This document shows, one piece after another, positions 26,206 through 35,207 of a stretch of 64,000 nt of DNA (position 1 is the stretch's first letter; every line of letters begins with the position of its first letter). Made by a program: the position numbers and the translations under genes. Source of the stretch: JBCBDX01 sp039822005 (GTDB lineage Bacteria > Pseudomonadota > Alphaproteobacteria > Rhizobiales > Rhizobiaceae); contig JBCBMZ010000002.1 of the NCBI GenBank assembly GCA_039822005.1, forward strand, positions 124,001 through 188,000. Direction: 5' to 3'. The notes beneath the pieces are model-generated. The model was not told where the DNA came from. It saw only the letters and a program-made list of their open reading frames with translations, and made no database searches.

Positions 26206-27478
26206 GATCCCAAAGCCTTCTAAGCGTAACCGCATTCAGGAAGAATAATCCAGAACGTCGCAAGTCGGATTGAATGTAAATTAACAGCGTATGGCCAATG
26301 CCGTATGATATAACTGTAGCAATTGCAGCGCCTTTTGCACCAAGGGGATCAATCAATATTAAATTAAGACCTACGTTTATTATTGAAGCAGATATATGTA
26401 AATACAATATTTTATCTGTATATTTTTCGATGATAACCCATTTTGACCAGGCCGCACCATAGAAAACAAAAATGAGTGCCCATGTATGTATAGAAAGGAC
26501 AATTCCTGCTTCAGAATATTGATTGCTAAATAATTGGTTAATGATGAATGTTGAAAATAATGAAACCGGTATCGCAATTAAGATAGAAAGCCACACCATT
26601 AAGTCGAATAGTGTCTGGAAACGCCGAAGGTACGATGTTTCGTCTTTTTTCTTGGCATTCATTATAGACGGAAATACTGAAGCGACAATGATAAGGGGCA
26701 CGAAATGCCAAATCTCGCTTATCTTGGTTGCGACCGCGTAGATGCCGACTTCCTTGTCATCGGCCATTTGGCCCAACATGACCATGTCGACTTTCATGTA
26801 AATTGCAATTGCGGCGCTAGATAAGAGAAGTGGCCAGCTGTCGGCTACGAGCTCTCTGGCGCGGGCAAGACTGAAACGTAGCGCTTTTCGGCCAGGCCCA
26901 AAGTGAAAGAAAAGCAAGATGCTGCCAATGCCTACAATGATTGCGTCTGCCACCGTCACCCAAGCGAAAGCCAAGAGTGGCGCGCCAGAAAGTATAAGCA
27001 CTACCTTCACAGCACTGAGGGCGAGGAATACGGCATTGGCCAGCCAGACGACATATTTGGAGCGAACTTGCGATTCAAACCAGAACTTTGCCGTATCGAA
27101 GCCTTTGAGAAACAGGGTCAGCCCAAGCAAGAGAACGATCGTTCGCGCCAGCTGGTCATCGGGGCGCATGTAGGTGATCGCAATCGTCAGCAAGAGGTAG
27201 GCAAACGCAGCCCCTACCATCTGCATTGCAGCAGCCGTTCCAATGGTGACGCCGGTTTCTTCAGGATTGTTGACCAAATCCCGCACGACGATTGATTGCA
27301 GCCCGAGTTTCACAAAAATGGCAAACAAGGCAACGGTTGCGATGCCAAAGTTCAACAAGCCATATTGTTCCGGGCCAAGGTATCTTGCTACCCAAATACC
27401 GACGATCAAACCCATGCCAAGCCGTACGACTTTGTCGAAGAACAGCCAGCTGATATTCTCTATAATACGTTCCAGCAT
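26198..27478 (-). CDS. wzx: Oligosaccharide flippase, Wzx family
   Basis: A MATE/MOP-fold polytopic membrane protein of about 426 residues with some 12 hydrophobic segments, starting LERIIENISWLFFDKVVRLG and including VARYLGPEQYGLLNFGIA, the hallmark of PF01943/PF14667 flippases. It translocates the undecaprenyl-linked repeat unit across the inner membrane. The ATG at 27478 fits the family start better than one at 27541. The gene becomes AT-rich toward its 3' end (below about 26.7 kb), marking the edge of an AT-rich patch. Confidence 0.88.
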   Translation of the reverse strand: MLERIIENISWLFFDKVVRLGMGLIVGIWVARYLGPEQYGLLNFGIATVALFAIFVKLGLQSIVVRDLVNNPEETGVTIGTAAAMQMVGAAFAYLLLTIAITYMRPDDQLARTIVLLLGLTLFLKGFDTAKFWFESQVRSKYVVWLANAVFLALSAVKVVLILSGAPLLAFAWVTVADAIIVGIGSILLFFHFGPGRKALRFSLARARELVADSWPLLLSSAAIAIYMKVDMVMLGQMADDKEVGIYAVATKISEIWHFVPLIIVASVFPSIMNAKKKDETSYLRRFQTLFDLMVWLSILIAIPVSLFSTFIINQLFSNQYSEAGIVLSIHTWALIFVFYGAAWSKWVIIEKYTDKILYLHISASIINVGLNLILIDPLGAKGAAIATVISYGIGHTLLIYIQSDLRRSGLFFLNAVTLRRLWDRE

Positions 27479-27575
27479 CGGCCGCCCCGATACACGGCGA
27501 CGGACAAATTCTGGCAGATACACGGTGCTTATGCCCCGCATGTCGTTGATGTCATTGAGATGGAATTGCCGGGTT

Positions 27576-28856
27576 TCACAGCCTCAGATCGCTTTCATCC
27601 GCACCAAACACGCTTTTCAGGTCGCAGAAAACGTGGGTATCGCGTGCAAAGCCGCGCAATTGGTCAACGCCCTGATCGCGGAAAATATCATGGGCGACCG
27701 CGAGGATCACGGCATCATAGCTGCATTCCGGCGGGCTTTTGGTCAGTGTAATGCCATATTCGTGCTTCGCCTCATGCGCCTCCACCCAAGGGTCGTGCAC
27801 ATCGACCTGCACGCCATAGTCCCGCAGCTCGTTCACCACATCGACGACGCGTGTGTTGCGCAGATCCGGGCAGTTTTCCTTGAACGCGAGGCCGAGCACC
27901 ACGACGCGGGAGCCTTTGATGGTGATCCCCTTTTTGATCATCGCCTTGACCATCTGGCTTGCCACATAGGCGCCCATACCGTCATTGATCCGGCGCCCAG
28001 CAAGGATCACTTGCGTATGGTACCCAATCGCTTCAGCCTTGTGCGTCAGATAATAGGGGTCGACGCCGATGCAGTGCCCACCGACAAGGCCGGGGCGGAA
28101 GGGCAAGAAGTTCCACTTTGTGCCTGCCGCTTCAAGAACAGCTTTTGTGTCAATGCCCAACTTGTTGAAGATCATCGCCAGTTCATTGACCAGCGCGATA
28201 TTGAGATCACGCTGCGTGTTCTCGATCACCTTGGCCGCCTCGGCCACGCGTATGCTCTCGGCCTTGTGCGTGCCCGCCGGGACAATGTCGGCGTAAAGCG
28301 CGTCAACAGCGTTAGCGATCTCCGGTGTTGAGCCGGCGGTCACCTTGGTGATGGTGGTCAGGCGGTGCTCCCGGTCGCCCGGATTGGCCCGTTCCGGCGA
28401 GTAGCCGCAATAAAAGTCTTTGTTAAAGGTCAGGCCAGACACTCGCTCCAACACGGGCACACAATCATCCTCGGTTGCGCCGGGATAGACGGTGCTCTCA
28501 TAGATGACGATGTCGCCCTTTTTGAGCACCTTGCCCACCGTTTCGGACGCCTTCAGCAACGGCGTGAGGTCAGGGCGCTTGTGCGCGTCGATCGGGGTAG
28601 GGACGGTCACGATATAGATTTCGCAGTCCGCGATATCTGCTAGATTGCTTGCAAAAGTCAGGTGAGTGGCGGCGACAAAATCTTCTGCGTCAACCTCGCG
28701 GGTGCGGTCATGCCCGCGCCGTAACTCGGCGATCCGATGCGAATTAATGTCAAAGCCGATCGTTGGGCGCTTCTTGCCGAATTCAACGGCGAGCGGCAGG
28801 CCCACATAGCCAAGGCCGATGACGGCGATTTTGTCACTTGGCGTGATCAGCGTCAC
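27576..28856 (-). CDS. Nucleotide sugar dehydrogenase (UDP-HexNAc 6-dehydrogenase, TviB/WbpA type)
   Basis: A 426-residue NAD-dependent four-electron dehydrogenase oxidising C6 of a UDP-sugar to a uronate. IAVIGLGYVGLPLAVEF binds NAD; IVTVPTPIDAHKRPDL, YESTVYPGATEDDCVPVLE, ENTQRDLNIALVNELAMIF and the active-site Cys in GLVGGHCIGVDPYYL are diagnostic of the TviB/WbpA subgroup acting on UDP-N-acetyl sugars. I chose the GTG at 28856 because it overlaps the epimerase stop as GTGA. The product would supply an acidic sugar. Confidence 0.9.
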   Translation of the reverse strand: MTLITPSDKIAVIGLGYVGLPLAVEFGKKRPTIGFDINSHRIAELRRGHDRTREVDAEDFVAATHLTFASNLADIADCEIYIVTVPTPIDAHKRPDLTPLLKASETVGKVLKKGDIVIYESTVYPGATEDDCVPVLERVSGLTFNKDFYCGYSPERANPGDREHRLTTITKVTAGSTPEIANAVDALYADIVPAGTHKAESIRVAEAAKVIENTQRDLNIALVNELAMIFNKLGIDTKAVLEAAGTKWNFLPFRPGLVGGHCIGVDPYYLTHKAEAIGYHTQVILAGRRINDGMGAYVASQMVKAMIKKGITIKGSRVVVLGLAFKENCPDLRNTRVVDVVNELRDYGVQVDVHDPWVEAHEAKHEYGITLTKSPPECSYDAVILAVAHDIFRDQGVDQLRGFARDTHVFCDLKSVFGADESDLRL

Positions 28857-29869
28857 TTCCCGAAATACTCCCGGAACCATTCGACAAACCGGGCGATCCC
28901 GTCCTTGAAATCGGTCTGTGGGCGGTAGCCGGTGAGGTTTTGAAGGGCCGTCGCGTCGGCCCAGCTGGCCTGGACATCGCCCATTTGCATGTCCATGTAG
29001 TTGCGAATGGCCTTCTTGCCCAAATTGTCTTCAATGGCTTCAATGAAGTCCAACAGCGCAACCTTGTCGGAGTTGCCGATGTTGACAATCCTGTAGGGCG
29101 CCACGGGCGAAAGGCTGTCCCACTCGAGAATGTCGTCTTGCGAGGCGGGGCGTACCGGCGCCGCGTCAATCAGCAGGCGGATGCCGCGCACCAGATCATC
29201 CACATAGGTAAAGTCGCGGTACATGTCGCCGTGATTGTAAATGTCGATGGGACGGTCATCGAGAATGGCGTCCACGAATTTATACAAGCCAAGGTCAGGT
29301 CGTCCCCACGTGCCGTATACGTTAAAGAAGCGGAACATGGTTGTCGGCAGATCCCAAAGATGGGCATAGGCGTGTCCCATGCTCTCATTGGCCTTTTTCG
29401 TGGCCGAATACATCGTCAGCTGCGTATCTGCTTTCTGGGTTTCCACGAACGGCATGTCTTCATTGGCGCCATAGACAGAACTGGTCGAAGCCATGAGCAG
29501 GTGCTGAACCTTGTGATGCCGGGCCGCCTCCATGACATTGAGCGTGCCGACGACATTCGTATCGATGTAGGCGCGCGGGTTTTCCAGCGAATGACGAACG
29601 CCCGCCTGTGCCGCCAGGTGCACAATCACATCAGGCTGAAAAGCCTCCGCGGTGTCGCGCACCCGGTCCGTGTCTTCCAGCATGCCTTCGGTTGCCGCAA
29701 AATTGGGACTTTGCAGCAGCATTTGATGGCGGCGCCGTTTGAGCGACACGTCATAATAGTCGGTCATCCCGTCATACCCGTGCACCTGACAGCCTTCCTT
29801 CAGAAGCAGTTTGGCGAGATGAAAACCGATAAAGCCGGCGGTGCCGGTCACAAAAACCTTGCGGGTCAA
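28853..29869 (-). CDS. NAD-dependent epimerase (UDP-glucuronate 4-epimerase type)
   Basis: A 338-residue SDR epimerase: FVTGTAGFIGFHLAKLLL (GxxGxxG), LAAQAGVRHSLENPRAYI, catalytic STSSVYG and MYSATKKANE (YxxxK), then RFFNVYGTWGRPDL. The wording AAQAGVRxSxxxP-Y is that of the UDP-glucuronate 4-epimerase group (LpsL/Cap1J). Together with the downstream dehydrogenase it would give a galacturonate-type residue, or its N-acetyl analogue. The stop overlaps the dehydrogenase start. Confidence 0.88.
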   Translation of the reverse strand: MTRKVFVTGTAGFIGFHLAKLLLKEGCQVHGYDGMTDYYDVSLKRRRHQMLLQSPNFAATEGMLEDTDRVRDTAEAFQPDVIVHLAAQAGVRHSLENPRAYIDTNVVGTLNVMEAARHHKVQHLLMASTSSVYGANEDMPFVETQKADTQLTMYSATKKANESMGHAYAHLWDLPTTMFRFFNVYGTWGRPDLGLYKFVDAILDDRPIDIYNHGDMYRDFTYVDDLVRGIRLLIDAAPVRPASQDDILEWDSLSPVAPYRIVNIGNSDKVALLDFIEAIEDNLGKKAIRNYMDMQMGDVQASWADATALQNLTGYRPQTDFKDGIARFVEWFREYFGK

Positions 29870-29879
29870 ATCAATAGGC

Positions 29880-30329
29880 TCACTTGTCGTTTAGCGCCGC
29901 TTGTTGGAGAACATCATCGCCGAGTTCATCGCTCAGCGCTGCAATCTCGGCTTTGAGCGCCTCATACTCGCGCATTTTGCGATCCAGAAAATCGCGTGTC
30001 ATGGCCGCGCGGGTTGCGATGCCTTTCGGCGTTAATACGTACGCGTAGCGCCGCTTGTCCTTCGCTGCGGTAAAGTTGGCAAGTTTGACGAGACCCTTGG
30101 CGGCGAGCGCCTTGATCACATAATGCGCGCTGCCGGTGCTGATGCCGACCGCCAAAGCCAAATCACGCTGCGACATTTCAGGGTTCTGCTCAAGCAGGCG
30201 GAGCACGCGAAAGCGCACCTCAGATTTCAGAGGATTAGTTCGGTCGACCAACTTCAATTGTTCCACGGCTACCGCACAAGGACTGCCTTGGGCACCTAGG
30301 GAAACAAGCCATAAAGGACTCAGAGACAT
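29880..30329 (-). CDS. MarR-family EPS-associated transcriptional regulator
   Basis: A 149-residue winged-helix protein. The core is SEVRFRVLRLLEQNPEMSQR, DLALAVGISTGSAHYVIKAL and GLVKLANFT, followed by RRYAYVLTPKGIATRAAMT and a coiled C-terminal helix. This pattern is that of the regulator family repeatedly found in exopolysaccharide clusters (TIGR04176). The N-terminal 21 residues are not conserved and the true start may be the GTG at 30266. It lies just upstream of the dehydrogenase/epimerase genes and may control them. Confidence 0.8.
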   Translation of the reverse strand: MSLSPLWLVSLGAQGSPCAVAVEQLKLVDRTNPLKSEVRFRVLRLLEQNPEMSQRDLALAVGISTGSAHYVIKALAAKGLVKLANFTAAKDKRRYAYVLTPKGIATRAAMTRDFLDRKMREYEALKAEIAALSDELGDDVLQQAALNDK

Positions 30330-30421
30330 CGCTCACAATTGAGCAATATCAGTGTTTCGTTCGTGGGAGAAGGTATATTGTGTAACAGTTTGAAGAAATC
30401 GCCGTTAGATCAACCGGCCAG

Positions 30422-31558
30422 TCATGCAGGCCGACCGTCTGGCTTACTACTGCCACCTGTTAGATGATCAATGGCGGACATGTAAGCGTCAACAACAATT
30501 TGTTCGTCGAATTCCCGCGCCATTTTGGCCCGTCCAGCCTTGCCCATTTCTTTTTGTTGTTCTGTCGAGAGCGCAAGAAATTTCGCAATCGCATGTGCCA
30601 GATTGCGCGAGTCGCGGACATGGCACAAGAACCCGTTCTCGCCGTCATCCACGATGCTACGGCATCCCGGTACATCCGTCGTGATCAACGGCCGAGCCAT
30701 GGCCGCAGCTTCGATCAGTGTGCGCGGCGCACCCTCGCGATAGGACGGCAAGACGACACAGTTTGCAGCCTCGATGACAGGGCGAACATCTTTGACTGTT
30801 CCCAAATAATCGACGACGCCTTCAGCGACCCATGCATCCACGGTGCTAGCGGGGATGGCGCTTCGATTCTCCGAGCCAATGGCGCCAAGAAGCTGGAACT
30901 TGACGTCCGGTCTTTCGGATTTGATCTGGCGTGCCGCTTCGACAAATTCGTTCACGCCCTTGTCGCGCAGCAGCCGGGCGATGAGCAAAAATGCGGGCGT
31001 TTTTTTACGGGGAATGGCCTTGGCTTCATAGTGCTGCAGATTAATGCCGGAGCCGGGCAGCCGATGCGCCTGCTTTGACGTGACCAAGGCACGCGAGACA
31101 AAAAGCGCCTCGTCATCCTCATTTTGAAAAAAGATGATCGGCAGCTTGGCAAACGCTCGACGATACAAAATTTCGGCGATTTTTTCGAGTGCACCGCCGG
31201 AAAGAAAGGCCGTGCCAAGCCCTGTCACATTGGGCACGAAAGGAATGCCCAAAGGTTTGGCCGCCATGGCACCAAACAGATTGTTCTTGATGGTGTAGCT
31301 TAAAACAATATCCGGCTTTTCCGTCTTGAACGTGCGCTTGAAAGCAGACACCAGCCGAAGTCCCTCCAACGGATTGAGCCCCTTTGCGTTCATGGCAAGC
31401 GGCAAGGTGCGGCAACCCAAGGCTTCAAGTTCGGCGACACTGTCATCAAGCGGCGCGAGCACGGTGACGGCATGACCCTTGCCAATAAGAGCGCGCACAA
31501 CCGCCCTGCGGAAATTCCAGATGTTCCATGCAGCGTTCACCGTCATCAGAATGTGCAT
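30422..31558 (-). CDS. Glycosyltransferase family 4 (PglA/WbpX-like)
   Basis: A 378-residue GT-B glycosyltransferase. The N-terminal part MTVNAAWNIWNFRRAVVRAL, ALGCRTLPLAMNAKGLNPLEG and YTIKNNLFGAMAAKPLGIP is characteristic of the PglA-like subgroup that adds HexNAc to undecaprenyl-linked acceptors. The C-terminal domain has GSGINLQHYE, LLIARLLRDKGVNEFVEAA and the nucleotide-binding SYREGAPRTLIEAAAMARP. No membrane helix; peripheral at the inner membrane. Confidence 0.88.
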   Translation of the reverse strand: MHILMTVNAAWNIWNFRRAVVRALIGKGHAVTVLAPLDDSVAELEALGCRTLPLAMNAKGLNPLEGLRLVSAFKRTFKTEKPDIVLSYTIKNNLFGAMAAKPLGIPFVPNVTGLGTAFLSGGALEKIAEILYRRAFAKLPIIFFQNEDDEALFVSRALVTSKQAHRLPGSGINLQHYEAKAIPRKKTPAFLLIARLLRDKGVNEFVEAARQIKSERPDVKFQLLGAIGSENRSAIPASTVDAWVAEGVVDYLGTVKDVRPVIEAANCVVLPSYREGAPRTLIEAAAMARPLITTDVPGCRSIVDDGENGFLCHVRDSRNLAHAIAKFLALSTEQQKEMGKAGRAKMAREFDEQIVVDAYMSAIDHLTGGSSKPDGRPA

Positions 31559-31634
31559 CTTGGTGCCCCGTCAACTTCGACCGCATGCTGCCAGCGCTGC
31601 TTGTACCAAAACGCAAGGGGAAGGGAAGGGCGGA

Positions 31635-32252
31635 TCACGCCTCGCGGCACATTCCAGGCAATTCGATCGGCCAGAACGAATGCGGGAGCATGACGATTGC
31701 CCAAGTGGCGACAAAGCGCCTGAACTCCGACAGGGTGTAGCCTGCACCCTGACGCCCATACTCCAAATCCGATGCAACGCGCACAATGTCAACGGGCCCG
31801 ATGGTTGCACTCAATGCAAGCGACGCACGCGGCAAGTGGGGCTTGGAGCTGATCAGCACGACAGCGTCCGTTTCGGGCTGTGTTTCCAGCCAGCAGGCGG
31901 TCTCAATCGCGTTTTCCAGTGTGGTGTTGGCATCTTCCGACAGGATGATAACGCCGCTCTCGAGCCAGCTTATTTGTTGAGCCGTCAGCGAAAACTGGTC
32001 TGCGAAACGCTCAATACCCAATCCGGCCTTCGCATTGACGCCGCTGATGAACAAGCGATCGACATGGCCCTCGGAAAGCAGGTCCAAGCCGCGTTCAATC
32101 CGGTCAAACTGGCCGGTGAACACAATGGCTGTTGAAGGTAGTGCGTTAAAACGCTCGATCGCGTTCCCACGGCGCACAAAGTCCGCAAGCAACAAGCCGC
32201 AGACAACAAGGAACAGGACCGCAATCGCGAATGGTATTCGGTGGGTTGCCAT
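31635..32252 (-). CDS. YdcF/ElyC-family (DUF218) protein
   Basis: A 205-residue protein with one N-terminal membrane helix (IAVLFLVVCGLLLADFV) and a DUF218 domain: AIVFTGQFDRIERGLDLL, LFISGVN, NTTLENAIETACWLE and VLISSKPHLPRA. ElyC/SanA homologues influence envelope precursor use, and DUF218 proteins accompany many exopolysaccharide clusters. A second, divergent DUF218 gene lies at 35208-35990. It lies 76 bp upstream of the GT4 gene. Confidence 0.83.
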   Translation of the reverse strand: MATHRIPFAIAVLFLVVCGLLLADFVRRGNAIERFNALPSTAIVFTGQFDRIERGLDLLSEGHVDRLFISGVNAKAGLGIERFADQFSLTAQQISWLESGVIILSEDANTTLENAIETACWLETQPETDAVVLISSKPHLPRASLALSATIGPVDIVRVASDLEYGRQGAGYTLSEFRRFVATWAIVMLPHSFWPIELPGMCREA

Positions 32253-32512
32253 CAGCGTCGGTAACTCCTTAAGGCGCGATAAAAAAGAAACCGGATTTTC
32301 TTTCAGTTACGGTCAATGAACTACCGTTTGTCAAAGGCTAAGAAACGCTGAAAAGACACCTCAAACCAGAATTTGTTGGGTGGACACCTGGCTCGTCACG
32401 GGATTGGCGTCGAACGCGTTTTGCCGCAAGCAACGGCGGGTGAGCCCACCTTTGGCGACGCTATCAAGGGCGATTGACGCAGATAGCTGATCGGTTCCAT
32501 TTGTTTGGCTTG

Positions 32513-33610
32513 CTAGCGTATCTCGGTGAGCTTTCGGCGTAATTTGTCGATCGATCGTTTGAGGCCGCTGGCCGTCAAGAGGTTTTTGGCCCAGTGCGCC
32601 CGTTGCGTTGGGTCAAAGACAAGCGCGTGGACACGCCACCGCAAGGCGCGCAGTGCCCGGGCTTTGCGAACTTCACTTGGGCGGGACAGGTTTTGTAACG
32701 CGCGTTTGGCCCACCGATGTGCCGAAGCAGAAGCGGTGATCTTTTTTGTGCTTTGCCCGAGCAGCAGGGCACTTGCCAGATGAAATGCGTCGATCGCATC
32801 TGTTGTCTCGTCGGGCTCGCTTTCGCTGACCGGCGCGACCAACCCAAGAGCCTTCAACCGGCTTAGATCGGCCACTTGGCACAGACTGATCCGTCCTTCT
32901 TCCCAGCGGAAGTCACCAAATTGGGCGTGCAACGCCAGATGCGCAACGCGATGATCCCGGCAAGGAACCCGCAGCCCTTTATGCCCGCTTGGAACCGAAT
33001 GCGCGACAACCAGACTTGCCGGTAACGCGGTTTCTACGGCCGGTGTTCCGATACGCAGGTGGATCTCAACAAAGCCCTCATGTTGCCGATGGGATAGCGG
33101 TGGCATGTGGTGATGTGTTTCCACGAAACGGTCGGGTTCGACATATTCATCCCACCCCGCGGAGACAAGTAGCTGCTGCGCTTCACGTGCATTCTGCTCG
33201 GGCATCAAAAGGTCCAGATCGCCAACGAAGCGGCCCGGTATTTCGTTTCCGAGGGCAAGATCCGCGCCGCCCTTCAGGACAACGGCCTCCCAGGATTGTG
33301 CGGCAAAAACGGAACCCAAATGGCGCAGGGTTTCGGTCAGGCGGGCGTTGCGGCGCGCATTGGCCGCGTGAAGCTCTTCCAAAAACACAACTGCATTCGG
33401 CTCAAGCTCTTCGCGAAGCGGGCGTCCTGCTGCAACGCCCGGCGCCAAGCTTTCCAAAATGCGATGTGAGGTGGCGATTGCCATGATTTGATGCGGATCG
33501 GCGAGCCGTACATCCTCCCCGTCACCGGCCAGCGGTGGGACCCCGAGGGCTGCGCGCAACAGTGCCAACGTTGCCCGGTGGTTTCTCGATCCAATTGGCG
33601 GGGCTATCAT
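32513..33610 (-). CDS. Nucleotidyltransferase-fold protein (PF14907-like)
   Basis: A 365-residue protein of the NTP_transf_5 group. The core is AVVLKGGADLALG, RFVGDLDLLMPEQN with the paired aspartates GDLDL (residues about 140-144), and HEGFVEIHLRI, where the third carboxylate lies. Such proteins accompany HprK-like kinases and peptide-modification genes in several bacteria, where their substrate is unknown. Its start overlaps the kinase stop as ATGA, so the two are translationally coupled. Confidence 0.8.
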   Translation of the reverse strand: MIAPPIGSRNHRATLALLRAALGVPPLAGDGEDVRLADPHQIMAIATSHRILESLAPGVAAGRPLREELEPNAVVFLEELHAANARRNARLTETLRHLGSVFAAQSWEAVVLKGGADLALGNEIPGRFVGDLDLLMPEQNAREAQQLLVSAGWDEYVEPDRFVETHHHMPPLSHRQHEGFVEIHLRIGTPAVETALPASLVVAHSVPSGHKGLRVPCRDHRVAHLALHAQFGDFRWEEGRISLCQVADLSRLKALGLVAPVSESEPDETTDAIDAFHLASALLLGQSTKKITASASAHRWAKRALQNLSRPSEVRKARALRALRWRVHALVFDPTQRAHWAKNLLTASGLKRSIDKLRRKLTEIR

Positions 33611-34674
33611 TGCGCGGCTATGGACGCGCAGAAATTCAAGGCGGAGGCGGTGTCCGGATAGGTGATTTCATAGGCGGGTGTTTGGCGTACAAGACGCGCG
33701 AGTGGTTCAATTGAATTGTCGGTGCCCGCGACACGGCCGCCGCACCGTATCAGACGCGTGAGGGCCAATTCAGGTGAAATTTTTTCCACACTCATATTTG
33801 AGGCTGGATCCCAGCGCGGGAAGCAAATTCCGATTGCCTGGATCTCTGTCCCAAAGGTCATCGCTTCGTCCGGATCAACATAGCGGACATCCATATCACC
33901 AAGGTTCCCGACGGTGGCGCGCCTGAGGTCCTCGGCTGGCAGCCGCTGCCAGCTTCCCGGTTTCAGGCTGATGCGGGTCGGAAAGGCTCGGATCAAGGCG
34001 TTCCGGTCCAGCGCCGTCAAGTCGTCGGCAACCAGACCCCAACCCGATTGTGCCAGCGCGTGGGCAAGCGTTGACTTTCCGCTCCCGCTATCACCGGCAA
34101 GGATGATCCCTTTGCCCTCCTTGGCAATTGAGGCCGCATGAAGGATTGCCGTGATTGTCCCACGACCATGCAGTACGGTAAGGATTTCCGAAAGCACGCA
34201 ATGGCGCGCAACGGCGAGATCATTGCGGTCCGACACCACGATCCCGCCCGAAACGACCGTATATTCTTCCCTGCTGGAAACAATTTCGACCAAATGTGGT
34301 TCGCACGTTTCTTTCTTGATGCGAAGCGGTGCGACGATGCGCCCGATATCACGTGCAAGAGCAACATCATCGCAGCGCACCAACACATTGTGGCGACCGG
34401 CGCCAAACAACATCTCGACTGATTGTTCGTTTTGATGGATGCGCGCTTCTTGAAGGGAAACTACCGGCTTTTTGTTGAAGAGGCCCGCATGCTTGAATGT
34501 TCGCAAGAGCTCGATTGCTTGCGCGGAGCGCGCTTGTCCGCCTTCGATTTCCTGCAACGTCGCGGCCAACACCTCATTGTCGGCCAATACGATGGCCCCG
34601 TTGTCGCAAGACCGAACAACAGACATCGACAGCAACCGATGATGTTCTAACGCCTTGAAGCCTTGAGGGTCCAC
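33607..34674 (-). CDS. HPr kinase-like serine kinase
   Basis: A 355-residue protein whose C-terminal half is an HprK-type kinase: Walker A in IILAGDSGSGKSTLAHALA (residues about 198-216 from this start), VADDLTALD as the Walker B/acidic region, then RISLKPGSW. The N-terminal 130 residues have a small winged/PqqD-like look (LLRTFKHAGLF) but this is uncertain. I chose the GTG at 34674, which shares one base with the stop of the 66-aa ORF upstream (TAGTG); the frame extends to a TTG at 34722. Homologues phosphorylate Ser in peptides or stand in modified-peptide clusters (HprK-related kinase A/B, paeninodin kinase). Confidence 0.78.
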   Translation of the reverse strand: MDPQGFKALEHHRLLSMSVVRSCDNGAIVLADNEVLAATLQEIEGGQARSAQAIELLRTFKHAGLFNKKPVVSLQEARIHQNEQSVEMLFGAGRHNVLVRCDDVALARDIGRIVAPLRIKKETCEPHLVEIVSSREEYTVVSGGIVVSDRNDLAVARHCVLSEILTVLHGRGTITAILHAASIAKEGKGIILAGDSGSGKSTLAHALAQSGWGLVADDLTALDRNALIRAFPTRISLKPGSWQRLPAEDLRRATVGNLGDMDVRYVDPDEAMTFGTEIQAIGICFPRWDPASNMSVEKISPELALTRLIRCGGRVAGTDNSIEPLARLVRQTPAYEITYPDTASALNFCASIAAQ

Positions 34675-34874
34675 TACAACTGACAGTTCTTGCCCGGATT
34701 TGGGTTTTGCACCTGCGAACAAGGTCTTGTTGATTGCGCCAGGGCCTCATCGGCAGACAGGACGATGGCGGACGCGCCGGTGGCCGCGGCGTATTTTGAC
34801 AAGGCGCGCAAAACGGCGCGCTTGTCCTTATCGACCTCGTCGCTGGGAGGCTTTTTTGAATCCAGGCTATCCAT
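34674..34874 (-). CDS. 66-aa peptide, candidate substrate of the adjacent kinase
   Basis: A short gene with SD GGTGGA 6 bases before ATG. The product has a charged N-terminus (MDSLDSKKPPSDEVDKDKR), a middle amphipathic/hydrophobic segment (AVLRALSKYAAATG then ASAIVLSADEALAQS), and a polar tail with two cysteines (STRPCSQVQNPNPGKNCQL). A charged leader, Ala-rich helix and short Ser/Cys-containing tail resemble the precursor of a modified or exported peptide. Its stop abuts the kinase start. No homologue was recognised; function is inferred from context only. Confidence 0.55.
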   Translation of the reverse strand: MDSLDSKKPPSDEVDKDKRAVLRALSKYAAATGASAIVLSADEALAQSTRPCSQVQNPNPGKNCQL

Positions 34875-35207
34875 AATAATCCACCGAACTGACGCATAAA
34901 AGAAACTACCCAATGGGGTCGAACATGCCCCAAATGGGTTAAGAATAAATTGGCGGCGCTATTTCAGGTCCGCCACCAACTTTTGCCTGGTCACGCGTGA
35001 AGCAAGATCCAGCGATGCGTGCCCAAGCCAGACTTTGCCGAATCAGTGACCCCATACACGGATTTCGTTAAAATTCAAGATCACTACCATCGTGCATGCC
35101 GCTACACATCGGCGAACGTTTCAGTGCAATTGTTGCACGGCGGAAGAATTGATATCGCGGGCGATGTATCGATATAGGCGTTGGCAGGAACCCGCGAGGC
35201 CAGGGCA
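34875..35207. other. Divergent intergenic region with inverted repeat
   Basis: A 333-bp gap between the 66-aa peptide gene (minus) and the DUF218 gene (plus). It must contain promoters for both directions. The only clear structure is the imperfect inverted repeat at 34908-34939, listed separately. I see no other gene; frames in this interval are short and low-quality. Confidence 0.55.
34908..34939. promoter_or_regulatory. Imperfect inverted repeat, candidate operator
   Basis: Arms ACCCAATGGGG (34908-34918) and CCCCAAATGGGT (34928-34939) are near reverse complements around a 9-nt spacer. The element lies 34-65 nt upstream of the 66-aa peptide ATG, where an operator or a leader hairpin could act. 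Confidence 0.4.

Noticed and set aside
27243..28331. Long plus-strand ORF
   Set aside because: It is antisense to the flippase and dehydrogenase genes, which have clear motifs; the plus frame has none.
28940..29956. Long plus-strand ORF of 338 codons
   Set aside because: Shadow of the epimerase gene in a GC-rich region; no domain seen.
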